This document shows positions 43,293-53,669 of a DNA stretch of 64,000 nt, one piece after another (the stretch's first letter is position 1; each line of letters begins with the position of its first letter). A program made the translations under genes and the position numbers. The notes under the pieces are model-generated. The model was not told where the DNA came from and searched no databases. It saw nothing but the letters and a program-made list of their open reading frames with translations. Source of the stretch: Cyanobacteria bacterium OH_CBrB_359 (GTDB lineage Bacteria; Cyanobacteriota; Vampirovibrionia; Gastranaerophilales; Gastranaerophilaceae); NCBI GenBank assembly GCA_023433065.1, contig JAEZET010000004.1, forward strand, positions 124,001-188,000, in the 5' to 3' direction.

Positions 43293-44531
43293 ATGAAAAA
43301 GCCCGAGTTATTATTGCCTGCAGGCAGCATGGAAAAATTGGAATATGCCGTTAAGTACGGTGCCGATGCCGTTTATCTTGGCATGGTGGATTTTAGTTTG
43401 CGCTCAATGCGAAAAGGCGAACTCATTACTGCCGAAAATTTAAAACAAGCTGTTGATTTAGCTCATATACTGGGGGCTAAGGCTTATCTTACGTTAAATA
43501 TTTTTGCTTTTAACAATGATATTGAAAAATTAATTGAGCATATAGATATCATACGAGATGCAAGTCCTGATGCAATAATACTTTCAGACTTCGGAATTTA
43601 TAATGTTATAAGTAAATACCTGCCCAGGAGCGAAATTCATATTAGTACCCAAACAAATATTCTTAATTATGAAGCAGTTAAGTTTTGGAGAGATTCAGGT
43701 GCAAAAAGGGTTATACTTGCAAGAGAGCTTTCTATTGAAGAGATAGCCCAAATAAAGAAAAAAGTTCCTGATATAGAAATTGAAGTATTTGTCCATGGTG
43801 CGCAGTGCGTTTCATTTTCAGGGAGATGTCTAATTAGTGATTATATGACTGAAGGTGAGAGAAAAGCCAACCATGGCGGCTGCGCTCAGCCTTGCAGGTG
43901 GAGTTACAAGCTTGTTGAAGAAACGCGTCCGGGCGAATATTTTGAAATTAACCAAAATGAAAGGGGCACACATATTTTAAGCCCTAAAGACTTGGCTTTA
44001 ATAAATTATCTGCCAAAACTGATAGATGCAGGCGTAGATTCTTTTAAAATTGAAGGCAGGACTAAAAGCCTCTATTACGTATCGGCTGTTGCAAAAGCTT
44101 ATAGAAATGCTATCGATGAATATATTAAAACAGGCAAAATATCAGAAGAAGAAAATTACAATGAAATTATAAAAATCGGCAACAGGGGATATACGACAGG
44201 ATTCTTCTTAAATCCGGCAGGATCTGACGGTTATAGCTATGATATTTCAAAGGGACTTGCGGGTGCTGATTTTCTCTGCGTTTTCCTTGAAAAAAAAGAA
44301 AACTTGTATAAAATTATTACTAAGAACAAAATTAATCTTAATGATGAGATTGAAATTATTTCGCCAAAAGAAAAATTTACGACAAAAGTTGTGAAGATTC
44401 TTGATATTAAAACAGGTGAGGAAAAGCCTCTTGCTAATACAAATGATGAAGCATTTATAGAACTTGAGAAAAGTCCTGAAGATTATAAATATGCCCTAGC
44501 CAGAACAATTGGAGTTAAGAATTTAAGATGA
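43293..44531 (+). CDS. U32-family enzyme (TrhP/RlhA-like RNA hydroxylation protein)
   Basis: 412 residues. ELLLPAGSMEKLEYAVKYGA at the start, then VHGAQCVSFSGRCLIS and GGCAQPCRWSY with four conserved Cys near 173-202, the U32 signature. Although called peptidases, these proteins are linked to hydroxylation of tRNA uridine 34 (TrhP) or 23S rRNA (RlhA). The length fits TrhP. Overlaps the following HAD gene by 4 bp. Confidence 0.85.
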   Translation: MKKPELLLPAGSMEKLEYAVKYGADAVYLGMVDFSLRSMRKGELITAENLKQAVDLAHILGAKAYLTLNIFAFNNDIEKLIEHIDIIRDASPDAIILSDFGIYNVISKYLPRSEIHISTQTNILNYEAVKFWRDSGAKRVILARELSIEEIAQIKKKVPDIEIEVFVHGAQCVSFSGRCLISDYMTEGERKANHGGCAQPCRWSYKLVEETRPGEYFEINQNERGTHILSPKDLALINYLPKLIDAGVDSFKIEGRTKSLYYVSAVAKAYRNAIDEYIKTGKISEEENYNEIIKIGNRGYTTGFFLNPAGSDGYSYDISKGLAGADFLCVFLEKKENLYKIITKNKINLNDEIEIISPKEKFTTKVVKILDIKTGEEKPLANTNDEAFIELEKSPEDYKYALARTIGVKNLR

Positions 44532-45007
44532 TATTAAAACCCGACTATAATGTTGATACACTTTTTGACATTGATTATAAAGAACTCAAATTACAAGGCA
44601 TAAGCGTAATATTATTTGACCTTGACAGTACTGTAATGCCGTCTAAAAGCGGTATATATCCGCCTGCTGTTGTGAATCTTTTGGATGAGCTCAAGCTGAA
44701 CTTTATTATAGCTGTTGTAAGTAACAATAAAAATAAAACCTATATAAATAAAGTGCAGTCTATATCTGATTTTCAAATAATCGGGCATGCAAATAAGCCT
44801 TCACCTAGGATTATGAAAGAATATCTTTGCGTAATTAATAAAACTCCTCAAGAAACTGTTGTTATAGGTGATAGACCATTAACAGATATTTTGGCAGGGA
44901 AACTCCTCGGTGCAAAAACCATACTTGTGGATTCGATTACCAAAGATACGGAAGGCTTGCCGACAAGATTTGTCAGAAGACTTGAGAGAATTGCAATTAA
45001 AAGATAA
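44528..45007 (+). CDS. YqeG-family HAD phosphatase
   Basis: 159 residues. Motif I FDLDSTVMPSKSG, then VVSNN and VIGDRPLTDILAGKLLGAKT, as in YqeG (HAD subfamily IIIA). The substrate is not settled. Coupled to the U32 gene by a 4-bp overlap. Confidence 0.85.
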   Translation: MILKPDYNVDTLFDIDYKELKLQGISVILFDLDSTVMPSKSGIYPPAVVNLLDELKLNFIIAVVSNNKNKTYINKVQSISDFQIIGHANKPSPRIMKEYLCVINKTPQETVVIGDRPLTDILAGKLLGAKTILVDSITKDTEGLPTRFVRRLERIAIKR

Positions 45008-45175
45008 TTTTATATCTGTTCTTTATTTTTTATCAATCTGTAATCGTGCAATTTGTAACGATAGTGCTGAAAGTCGGTATTTTATTTAATCTGGAAAAAT
45101 AATTTTATGTAAATTAAAGTTTGTTTATAGTATCATAGTAACGTTGAAATATAAGCATCGGAGGATATAGTAATT

Positions 45176-48100
45176 ATGGCAGGAAAAACCATAACAGTTG
45201 ACGGTAATTACGCTGCAGCGCATATTGCGTATGCGTTAAGCGAAGTATCAGCAATTTACCCTATCACACCTTCATCTACAATGGGTGAATGGGTTGATGA
45301 ATGGGCATCACAAGGCAAGAAAAACATATGGGGCAAGAAAGTGAGTGTTTCTGAAATGCAATCAGAAGCAGGTGCAGCAGGTGCTGTCCACGGTTCTCTT
45401 GCGGCAGGTTGTTTGACTTCTACATATACGGCATCTCAGGGGCTATTATTAATGATTCCTGTTATGCATAAGGCAGCAGGTGAGCTATTGCCGCATGTTA
45501 TCCACGTTACTGCCCGTGCTTTAGCTGCTCAATCATTAGCGATTTTTGGTGATCACTCAGATGTTATGGGTTGTCGTAACACGGGTTATGCTATGCTCGC
45601 TGCGAATTCTGTTCAGGAAGAAATGGATTTAGCTTTAGTTGCGCACTTATCGACTTATAAGTCAAAAGTTCCTTTCTTACAATTCTTTGACGGCTTTAGA
45701 ACTTCTCATGAAATACATAAAATTGAAGAAATCTCTTATGATGATATAGCCAAACTTGTTGAACCTGAATATATTGAGGAATTCAAAAAAAGAGCTCTAA
45801 GACCTGAAGCTCCAATAACAAAAGTCGGCGCTCAAAACCCTGACGTTTATTTCCAGGGCAGAGAAACAGTTAATAAATTCTACGATGCAGTTCCTGATAT
45901 CGTTCAAGAATATATGGACAAAGTTGCAAAAGTCACCGGCAGACAGTATCATCCGTTTGATTACGTCGGAGCGCCTGACGCTACAGATGTAATCGTCGCT
46001 ATAGGTTCAGGATGTGAAACAATTGAAGAAACAATTGAATACTTAAATGAAAAACGTGGCAAAAAATATGGTCTGGTAAAAGTCAGACTATATAGACCTT
46101 TTGATGTTAAAAGATTTAATGAAGCTCTTCCAAAATCAGCTAAACGAATTACTGTTTTAGACAGGACAAAAGAACCCGGCGCAATCGGCGAACCATTGTA
46201 TATGGACGTTGTTGCAGCCCTTGCAGGTAAAGATATAAGAATTATCGGCGGACGTTACGGCCTATCTTCGAAAGAATTTACTCCGTCAATGGTTCTTGCT
46301 GTTTATAAACATACAGAAAACAACGGATTCCACGGATTTACAGTGGGTATTGAAGATGATGTTACTAATCTTTCATTAAAAGTAGATGAGCACATCGTTA
46401 CAGAACCTGATGGAACTACAAATTGTACCTTCTGGGGATTAGGTTCAGACGGTACTGTTGGTGCTAACAAAAGTTCAATTAAAATTATCGGTCAATATAC
46501 AAACAAAGATGCTCAGGCATACTTTGCTTATGACTCTAAAAAATCATACGGTGTAACAGTTTCTCACTTGAGATTTGGCGACAAACCGATTAAATCCACT
46601 TATTTGATTACGGCTCCTGACTTTGTTTCTTGTTCGGCTCATGCGTATATCGGAAGATATGATCTTTTAAAGGGTATTAAAGAAGGCGGTACTTTCCTTC
46701 TAAACAGCCCTTATTCAAAGGAAGAAGCATTTGCTCATTTAACAAGAGATATGCAGGAAACTATCATTAATAAAAAAATTAAATTCTATAACGTTGATGC
46801 AGAATCATTAATAAAACAGCAGCCAGGGTTGCGCGGCAAAGGTGCAAACACTGTTATGATGGTTGCATACTTTAAAGTTTCAGGAATCATACCTTTTGAT
46901 CAAGCTTATGAAGGTATGAGAGAAATGACAAAGAAAACCTTTAAAACAAAAGGCGATGATGTTATAAATATGAACCTTGCCTTAATAGATGCTGCAATCA
47001 ATGCTTGTGAAGAAGTAACTATACCTTCATCATTAGAAGGTGTTTGCAGTCTTCCTGAAGTTAAATTGCTTCCTGATAATGCGGATGAATTTGCTAAATT
47101 AATCATTGAGCCTTCAATGAAACAAAAAGGCGACGACATCCCTGTTTCAGCGATGTCAGTGGATGGTGTTATTCCGACTTCAACAGCGAAATTGGAAAAA
47201 CGTCGTATAGCACCAAGAGTCCCAAAATGGCATTCAGACACTTGTATTCAGTGCGGTATCTGTGCTTCTGCATGTCCTCATGCGGTTATCAGAACCAAGT
47301 TAATAGAACCTGAGAACTTAAAAGATGCACCTGAATCATTTGTAACAATAGATGCAAAACCAAATGATCATGGTGAAAAATTTAAAGTACAAGTTTATTG
47401 TGAAGATTGTACAGGTTGCGGAGTTTGTGTGGACCAGTGTCCTGTAAATTCTATGAAACCTGATACTCCAGCTTTATCATGGTCTACTGTTGAAGTTGAA
47501 GAAGAAGCTTGCGAAATCGTAAATGCCAAGTTCTTCGATGAATTGCCTGATAATGTTATGGGTAAAAATACCACAAAAACAATTAAAGGCGCTATGCTAA
47601 GAAAGCCGTTATTCGAATTCTCAGGTGCATGCGGCGGTTGTGGCGAAACTCCATACGTCAAGCTTGTTTCACAGCTATTCGGTGAAAACATGATTGTTGC
47701 TAACGCAACAGGATGCTCTTCTATATACTCAGGTACATTCCCTACAATTCCTTATACTAAAACTAAAGAAGGAAGAGGTCCTGCCTGGGCGAATTCACTG
47801 TTCGAAGACAATGCTGAATTCGGCTTTGGTATGAGACTGGCGGTTGACCAAAACAGAAATACCCTAAAACTATACGTAGGTAAAGTTTTAGAGAACGATA
47901 AAACTCCTGCTGACCTTAAAGAAGCGATTGAAGGCGCTATGGCTCTCTGGGATAATTCAAAAACAGATGAAGCAATCCAAGCTCAGAACAATGTAAAAGC
48001 AGTTCTTGCTAAATATGCTGATGTTGATTGTTCTGATTTAGCCAAAGTAAGAGAGCTTGAAGATTACTTTACTGATAAGTCAGTCTGGATTATAGGCGGT

Positions 48101-48712
48101 GACGGTTGGGCGAATGACATTGGATACGGCGGTATTGACCATGTATTAGCACAGGGCAAAAATGTAAATATTTTAGTTCTTGATACGGAAGTATACTCTA
48201 ATACAGGCGGTCAGGCTTCTAAATCAACTCCTACAGGTGCTGTTGCGAAATTTGCTACAGGCGGCAAGCCAACTTATAAGAAAAATATGGGCTTAATGAG
48301 CATGTCTTATGGTTATGTCTATGTTGCATCTGTTTCACTTGGTGCTGACAGAGCTCAAACTCTTAAAGCATTCCATGAAGCAGAAGCTTACGATGGACCG
48401 TCAATAATATTTGCTTATGCCCCTTGTATCGCACATGGTATCGATATGAGCAAGACTCAAACCGAAGAAAAACGTGCTGTTGAAGCAGGATACTTTCCGT
48501 TATACAGATACAATCCTGCTAACGAGCAACCGTTTACCTGGGATGCTAAAGATCCGAAAGGAAGCTATCAGGAATTTATTAAGGGTGAAGGACGTTATAA
48601 GTCACTTCTCAAGACAAATCCTGACGCAGCAGAAGCTCTTTATAAACAGGCAGAAGAAGATGCAGCTAAAAGAATGTCAGTTTATAAGGCTGTAGGCGAA
48701 TTAATGAAATAA
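45176..48712 (+). CDS. nifJ: Pyruvate:ferredoxin (flavodoxin) oxidoreductase
   Basis: 1178 residues, the single-chain form. Order: pyruvate-binding domain starting with YPITPSSTMGEW, transketolase-like and CoA-binding regions, two 4Fe-4S clusters (CIQCGICASACPHA and CEDCTGCGVCVDQCP) and the ThDP domain with GGDGWANDIGYGG. It makes acetyl-CoA, CO2 and reduced ferredoxin, and implies anaerobic fermentation. GGAGG lies 11 bp before the ATG. Single-gene unit with its own terminator. Confidence 0.98.
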   Translation: MAGKTITVDGNYAAAHIAYALSEVSAIYPITPSSTMGEWVDEWASQGKKNIWGKKVSVSEMQSEAGAAGAVHGSLAAGCLTSTYTASQGLLLMIPVMHKAAGELLPHVIHVTARALAAQSLAIFGDHSDVMGCRNTGYAMLAANSVQEEMDLALVAHLSTYKSKVPFLQFFDGFRTSHEIHKIEEISYDDIAKLVEPEYIEEFKKRALRPEAPITKVGAQNPDVYFQGRETVNKFYDAVPDIVQEYMDKVAKVTGRQYHPFDYVGAPDATDVIVAIGSGCETIEETIEYLNEKRGKKYGLVKVRLYRPFDVKRFNEALPKSAKRITVLDRTKEPGAIGEPLYMDVVAALAGKDIRIIGGRYGLSSKEFTPSMVLAVYKHTENNGFHGFTVGIEDDVTNLSLKVDEHIVTEPDGTTNCTFWGLGSDGTVGANKSSIKIIGQYTNKDAQAYFAYDSKKSYGVTVSHLRFGDKPIKSTYLITAPDFVSCSAHAYIGRYDLLKGIKEGGTFLLNSPYSKEEAFAHLTRDMQETIINKKIKFYNVDAESLIKQQPGLRGKGANTVMMVAYFKVSGIIPFDQAYEGMREMTKKTFKTKGDDVINMNLALIDAAINACEEVTIPSSLEGVCSLPEVKLLPDNADEFAKLIIEPSMKQKGDDIPVSAMSVDGVIPTSTAKLEKRRIAPRVPKWHSDTCIQCGICASACPHAVIRTKLIEPENLKDAPESFVTIDAKPNDHGEKFKVQVYCEDCTGCGVCVDQCPVNSMKPDTPALSWSTVEVEEEACEIVNAKFFDELPDNVMGKNTTKTIKGAMLRKPLFEFSGACGGCGETPYVKLVSQLFGENMIVANATGCSSIYSGTFPTIPYTKTKEGRGPAWANSLFEDNAEFGFGMRLAVDQNRNTLKLYVGKVLENDKTPADLKEAIEGAMALWDNSKTDEAIQAQNNVKAVLAKYADVDCSDLAKVRELEDYFTDKSVWIIGGDGWANDIGYGGIDHVLAQGKNVNILVLDTEVYSNTGGQASKSTPTGAVAKFATGGKPTYKKNMGLMSMSYGYVYVASVSLGADRAQTLKAFHEAEAYDGPSIIFAYAPCIAHGIDMSKTQTEEKRAVEAGYFPLYRYNPANEQPFTWDAKDPKGSYQEFIKGEGRYKSLLKTNPDAAEALYKQAEEDAAKRMSVYKAVGELMK

Positions 48713-48734
48713 CAAACGTTATTCTTTATAATTT

Positions 48735-48766
48735 AAAAGCGGATGCCAAATGGTATTCGCTTTTTA
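48735..48766 (+). terminator. nifJ terminator
   Basis: AAAAGCGGATGCC pairs with GGTATTCGCTTTT with two G-T or mismatched positions, followed by T-rich sequence. Confidence 0.75.
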
Positions 48767-48839
48767 TTATATTAAGTAAATTATTAGTGAAATATTTTAA
48801 TTTAGAATATAATATTGATATTACAAAAATAGAATACGT

Positions 48840-49646
48840 ATGCTTAACGGAAAAAAAATAGTTGTTATAATGCCTGCATACAATGCAGAAAAAACCCTAG
48901 AAAAAACTTATCATGATATTTACCATGATATAGTTGATGAAGTTATTTTAACGGATGATAATTCTTTTGACAGAACAAAAGATTTATCAAAAGAACTAAA
49001 TATAACAACGATTGTTCATAAAAATAATAAAGGTTACGGTGGTAATCAGAAATCCTGCTATATTGCCGCACTTAAATCCGGTGCTGATATAGTAATAATG
49101 CTTCATCCTGATTATCAATATACTCCGAAGCTCATTCCCGCAATGGCTTCGATGATGGCTTTTGAACAGTATGATGCAGTTATTGCATCAAGAATGCTGA
49201 CAGGCAGCGCCTTAAGGGGAGGAATGCCTTTATACAAGTGGGTTGCAAATAAAGCTTTGACTACTTTTCAAAATATTTTAATGGGAAAGAATTTGTCAGA
49301 ATACCATACAGGTTTTAGAGGTTTTACAAAAGAAATATTAGAAAAACTGCCGCTTGAGGAATGTGATGATGATTTTATTTTTGACAATGAAATGATGGCA
49401 TTAATATTCTATTATCGTTTTAAAGTCGGTGAAATAAGTTGCCCGACAAAATATTTTCCAGAAGCTTCATCAATTAATTTTTCACGCTCCGTTAAATACG
49501 GCTTAGGCGTAATTTCTGTAAGCATGCAATATTTGCTGGCAAGACTTGGAATTTATAAATCAAGAATATTTCGTTCTGAGGCAAAGAAGCTTGATAAAAA
49601 TAAAGAGCTGGATTATTATTTCAAGCCAAACAAGTCTATTTGCTAA
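48840..49646 (+). CDS. Family 2 glycosyltransferase
   Basis: 268 residues. GT-A fold motifs VIMPAYNAEKTL, TDDNSFDRT and the HPDYQ metal site near 88. No clear membrane helices, so it resembles the dolichyl/undecaprenyl-phosphate mannosyltransferase type without an anchor. Its 3' end overlaps the convergent GGDEF gene by 4 bp. Confidence 0.85.
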   Translation: MLNGKKIVVIMPAYNAEKTLEKTYHDIYHDIVDEVILTDDNSFDRTKDLSKELNITTIVHKNNKGYGGNQKSCYIAALKSGADIVIMLHPDYQYTPKLIPAMASMMAFEQYDAVIASRMLTGSALRGGMPLYKWVANKALTTFQNILMGKNLSEYHTGFRGFTKEILEKLPLEECDDDFIFDNEMMALIFYYRFKVGEISCPTKYFPEASSINFSRSVKYGLGVISVSMQYLLARLGIYKSRIFRSEAKKLDKNKELDYYFKPNKSIC

Positions 49647-51493
49647 ATCATTGTTCCCAAAGATGGAGCAAGGGCGATAAAATGTCTTACAAGTTCTTCA
49701 TCCCATTGAACGCCTGCACCTACTTGCAATATTTCACAGGCTTTTTCGATGGTTAATCCCTTTCTGTAAGGTCTGTCACTGATTAGGGCATGATAAGCAT
49801 CAGCTATTGCAACAATTCTTGCCGCAAGCGGGATTGCAACACCTTTAAGCCCTCTTGGGTATCCGCTTCCATCCCAGTGTTCATGGTGATATTTTACTAT
49901 AGGTATTAAATCATGTAATGAAGGATTTGGATGGAGTACTTTTTCCGCACCTATAGTAGGGTGCTGTTTCATTACTTCCCATTCTTCATCACTTAATTTA
50001 TTAGGCTTTTTAAGTACATTTTCCGGAATTCCTATTTTTCCTACATCATGTAAGAGAGCCCCCAGTTTAATTCTTTCAACTTCTTTTTCAGGAAGATTAA
50101 TCGCTCTTGCAAGAGCAACAGAGTATCTTGAAACGGAAGTCGAATGACCTTTTGTATATTCATCTTTAGCATCAATTGCACTTGCAAGTGATGTTACGAC
50201 ATCAATTAAATGATTTTGGGAGATTATTTCTTCATTTTGGAATTTATTAACAAGTTCTTCCTCAAAATTGATACCGATTTGGGCATGTCTTTTAGTCAAT
50301 ACAGAGGCAAATGAGCTTAATGCCATATCATCCCAGAAATTGTAATCTTCAGAACTTACAATAGTTGAAATTCCGTTTTGATATCCTTTACTCTTAGAAA
50401 TACACATTGCCTGTTCGGCCAGAATCAAAAGTTTTTCCTGTTCAACAGAAGATTTAGGATAAGTAGCTACCCCTACTGATACTTTGATGGGTCCGACATT
50501 GTCTATCAGACAGCAAGAAAGAGTATATGTAAGGTATTCTGCAAGATATTTGGCTTCATCTGTACTCATTCCGGGGAATATTACGGCTATTTCGTCACCG
50601 CCGTATCTGCCTGCTACGTCTTGCTTTTTGATATTTTGACTTATTTTGTCTGCTACAATTCTTATAATCTCGTCGCCCTTAGCATGCCCGAATTCTTTAT
50701 TAATCTGGGAAATATTATTTATATCAAATATTACAATAGATACATTTTTATTATTTTTTTCGGCTTTTTGAATTTCTTTTGCAAGCAATTCCTGAAATTT
50801 TCTGTGCGAACATAAATTTGTCAGACTGTCTATATGTGAATTTTGAGAAACCTTGTCCTTTAAGTCACAATTATAAATAAACATTCCGTAATAATGTGAC
50901 ACCATATTGTAAATGTCGATGTGGCTGTCTATGTCATAATCTCCTAAGATTGTTACCCCTATGATTTTTCCGAATGATTTGATAGGAATAATTATTGCGG
51001 GGGAAGAACTTAAATATGGTATTTTTAAAAATGAATTGTTGTTATGGAATGAAACTTTATCTTCATCTATTGAATTTATAATTTCATTTGTTTTGTCATT
51101 TAGGAATACTCTGGACGAATATATACTGCCGATTTTGTCTATAAGCTTAATGTTCATGCAGTTTGCTTCTTCATTAATTATGCCTATTGCAGAAAATGCG
51201 CAGTTTAGTTTGTTGGTAAACAGATTATGAAATGAATAAAATAATTCATTTATATTCACTTTGTTTACCATTATTTCGTTTATAAATTTAACTAGCTCGG
51301 AATAGTCAATTGCAGTAGAAGGTCTTTCTACATGCTGGTTGTATCCTCCGTAAAGCCGATTTGATGTAGCCCTGTTGTTAAGAGAATTAATCTTTGAAAT
51401 TAATCCTGTTTGGTTTATGGGGTTAGAGAGATTGGAGTTGCCGACTTTACTTTCTTGACTAGTTTCAGAAGTTTGGTTCTTATTTTGATTCAC
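49643..51493 (-). CDS. Diguanylate cyclase / HD-GYP phosphodiesterase
   Basis: 616 residues. A GAF-like sensor domain (about 65-200), GGDEF domain with RYGGDEIAVIFPG near 293-305, then an HD-GYP domain with HDVGKIGIP near 487-495 and HHEHWDGSGYPRG near 548. The inhibitory RxxD site before GGDE reads KKQD, so product feedback may be weak. One protein could thus both make and break c-di-GMP. Cytoplasmic, single gene. Confidence 0.92.
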   Translation of the reverse strand: MNQNKNQTSETSQESKVGNSNLSNPINQTGLISKINSLNNRATSNRLYGGYNQHVERPSTAIDYSELVKFINEIMVNKVNINELFYSFHNLFTNKLNCAFSAIGIINEEANCMNIKLIDKIGSIYSSRVFLNDKTNEIINSIDEDKVSFHNNNSFLKIPYLSSSPAIIIPIKSFGKIIGVTILGDYDIDSHIDIYNMVSHYYGMFIYNCDLKDKVSQNSHIDSLTNLCSHRKFQELLAKEIQKAEKNNKNVSIVIFDINNISQINKEFGHAKGDEIIRIVADKISQNIKKQDVAGRYGGDEIAVIFPGMSTDEAKYLAEYLTYTLSCCLIDNVGPIKVSVGVATYPKSSVEQEKLLILAEQAMCISKSKGYQNGISTIVSSEDYNFWDDMALSSFASVLTKRHAQIGINFEEELVNKFQNEEIISQNHLIDVVTSLASAIDAKDEYTKGHSTSVSRYSVALARAINLPEKEVERIKLGALLHDVGKIGIPENVLKKPNKLSDEEWEVMKQHPTIGAEKVLHPNPSLHDLIPIVKYHHEHWDGSGYPRGLKGVAIPLAARIVAIADAYHALISDRPYRKGLTIEKACEILQVGAGVQWDEELVRHFIALAPSLGTMI

Positions 51494-51628
51494 ACTTGAC
51501 CGTCCTTAAGCTTCCTACATTATAAGGTAATTAACTCAAAAAAATTGCTACTTTTTTAAAAAAGTTTACAAAGATTTTATTCTGATTGTATACCATTTAA
51601 TTTTTTTAAAACCATTAAAAAGTATGAT

Positions 51629-52741
51629 TTATATATTATCCAATATAATCCTTGATGTTTTAATTGCCGAGTTTTCTATTGAGAGCATTTTTTTTACATT
51701 TTTTAACGATTCAACCATGTTGTTTCTATAATCATCGTTTTCAAGAATGTTAAGCAAATTTTTTGCTATTTCATGCGCATTTGCATCCTTTTGTATCAGC
51801 TCAGGCACAACCTGTTTTTGTAAAATTATATTTGGCAACGATACCATTTTTATGCATCTGACTAAAAGGTATACCAGATAAAAGAAAGCAGGTCCGCGAT
51901 AGCTTATAATCATCGGTGTTTCATAAATTGCTGCCTCTAATGCTACTGTCCCCGATGCAAGCATTAGAGCATCTGAGGTTGAAAGCAGTTCATAATTTTT
52001 ATTTTTTATTATTCTTATGCCTTTTGCAAATGGCTTAATCAGCTCTTCTTTAAGATTTGGAGCCTGGCATATTACAAATTGAACATCTTTATTTTTGGCT
52101 TCGATTATTTTTGCAGCATCGACAAATATTTTTAAAAGATGGTTTATTTCAAATACTCTTGAACCGGGGAATATAGATATGAGCTTTTTTTTAGGGTCTA
52201 AACCATATTCTTTAAAAAAAGCTTCTTTATCTGCTTTTTGAGGGATTTCATTTAATATAGGATGTCCTGCAAATTCGACGTCAATTCCTTCTTTTTGATA
52301 CATTTCGCTTTCGAAAGGAAATATTGTAATGACTTTGTCTATGTATTTTTTAACTGTTTTTAAACGCCACCTTCTGGATGCCCATATTTGAGGAGGTATA
52401 TAATAAAATACTTTAAACTTGTGTTTTTTTAATACTTTAGCTATGTTGAGGTTAAATGCTCCATAGTCAACAAGAAGTACTATATCCGGCTTAAAATTAT
52501 TTTTAAGGTAATCAAGAATTCTTTTCCCTAAGAAAAAATGTTCTAAAATTATTTTGAAATTTAGACCGACGGCAGACATTTTAGAATGGTCACAAAAAAG
52601 ATTGACCCCTTCATCTTTAAGGTTTTTGCCGCCCACAGCTTCTATAATAAGGTCTTTGTCAGCTTTTTTAAGCTCTTTTGCAACCTCTGCAGCGTGTTTG
52701 TCGCCTGAATGTTCACCTGTTATTATGAATAGTTTTTTCAT
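51629..52741 (-). CDS. lpxB: Lipid-A-disaccharide synthase
   Basis: 370 residues. ITGEHSGDKHAAEVAKEL at the start (family GEASGD region), GGKNLKDEGV, LVDYGAFNL and a C-terminal SGTVALEA motif. It joins UDP-diacylglucosamine and lipid X. Overlaps lpxI by 4 bp, so both steps are made together. It implies LPS. Confidence 0.95.
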   Translation of the reverse strand: MKKLFIITGEHSGDKHAAEVAKELKKADKDLIIEAVGGKNLKDEGVNLFCDHSKMSAVGLNFKIILEHFFLGKRILDYLKNNFKPDIVLLVDYGAFNLNIAKVLKKHKFKVFYYIPPQIWASRRWRLKTVKKYIDKVITIFPFESEMYQKEGIDVEFAGHPILNEIPQKADKEAFFKEYGLDPKKKLISIFPGSRVFEINHLLKIFVDAAKIIEAKNKDVQFVICQAPNLKEELIKPFAKGIRIIKNKNYELLSTSDALMLASGTVALEAAIYETPMIISYRGPAFFYLVYLLVRCIKMVSLPNIILQKQVVPELIQKDANAHEIAKNLLNILENDDYRNNMVESLKNVKKMLSIENSAIKTSRIILDNI

Positions 52742-53553
52742 ACAGCCATCACAATTATTTTATTTTTATCCGCAAATTCGATAGTTTTTTGCTGGTCAAC
52801 CATTATGGTTTCGCCTGCCTCCACCGCAATTAGTTTTGCACCGTATTTTTTCATGGTTTTTAATGTTTTAAGTCCAAAAGCCGGAATATCAAATCTTTTG
52901 TCTTGTGTAGGCTTTGCGACTTTGACTACAACTACGTTTTTTTTACCGTATTTGCATCCTCTTTCGATACATCTGTCGGTACCTTCGATTGCTTCAACAG
53001 CCATTATCATTTTATCTTTAATTACAACTGACTGTCCTACATCAAGTTTCCCCATTTCTTTAGCAAGCCAGAAACCGTAATTTACATCCTGAATCTGGTC
53101 TTCAGAGGGTTTGTATTTCCCCAGGATTCCTGTCGGAACCATAAGATTTTTTATAAAAATAGTCTGATCTAAAACCGTTACACCAATGCTTTCAAGTTCA
53201 TCTACGATAAGGAGCATAATAGCGTCATCGTTGAGTCTTTGTGACTTTTTTAGAATTTCTATTGCTTTTGAATCAAATCTCGGACGTCTCAATACAAGTC
53301 CCTTATGGACTTTTCCTATAAATGTTAATTGCTTAATATTTTCTTCATGAAGGACATTTTTTATCTTGTTAACTTCACCCGGTGCTAGGCTGTAGACTTT
53401 GGAGCAATATTTTTTAAGTTCATTTCTATTGTCACCGGATAGAGAAATTGCGACAACTTCAAATCCGTTTTTCTTTGCGTTTTCTGCCAAAAATACCGGA
53501 AGTTTTCCGTCACCTGCTATTAGTCCCTGTTTATTATCTAAAGTAATCTGCAC
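52738..53553 (-). CDS. lpxI: UDP-2,3-diacylglucosamine pyrophosphatase LpxI
   Basis: 271 residues. GLIAGDGKLPVFLAENAKKN at the start, VDQSVV-like core (DVGQSVVIKD) and EAIEGTDRCIERG near 192-204, then AFGLKTLKTMKKYGAKLIAV. LpxI replaces LpxH in many non-enterobacterial lineages. First gene of the lpxI-lpxB pair. Confidence 0.93.
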   Translation of the reverse strand: MQITLDNKQGLIAGDGKLPVFLAENAKKNGFEVVAISLSGDNRNELKKYCSKVYSLAPGEVNKIKNVLHEENIKQLTFIGKVHKGLVLRRPRFDSKAIEILKKSQRLNDDAIMLLIVDELESIGVTVLDQTIFIKNLMVPTGILGKYKPSEDQIQDVNYGFWLAKEMGKLDVGQSVVIKDKMIMAVEAIEGTDRCIERGCKYGKKNVVVVKVAKPTQDKRFDIPAFGLKTLKTMKKYGAKLIAVEAGETIMVDQQKTIEFADKNKIIVMAV

Positions 53554-53669
53554 TTTTATTCTCTCTTAGTTTACTTAGATTATATTACAATAAAAATTAA
53601 ACACAAACTATACCCTGCTTGTATCATGCAGAAAGTTATAAAAATTTCCCAAAAATTTTGAAGTAGTTA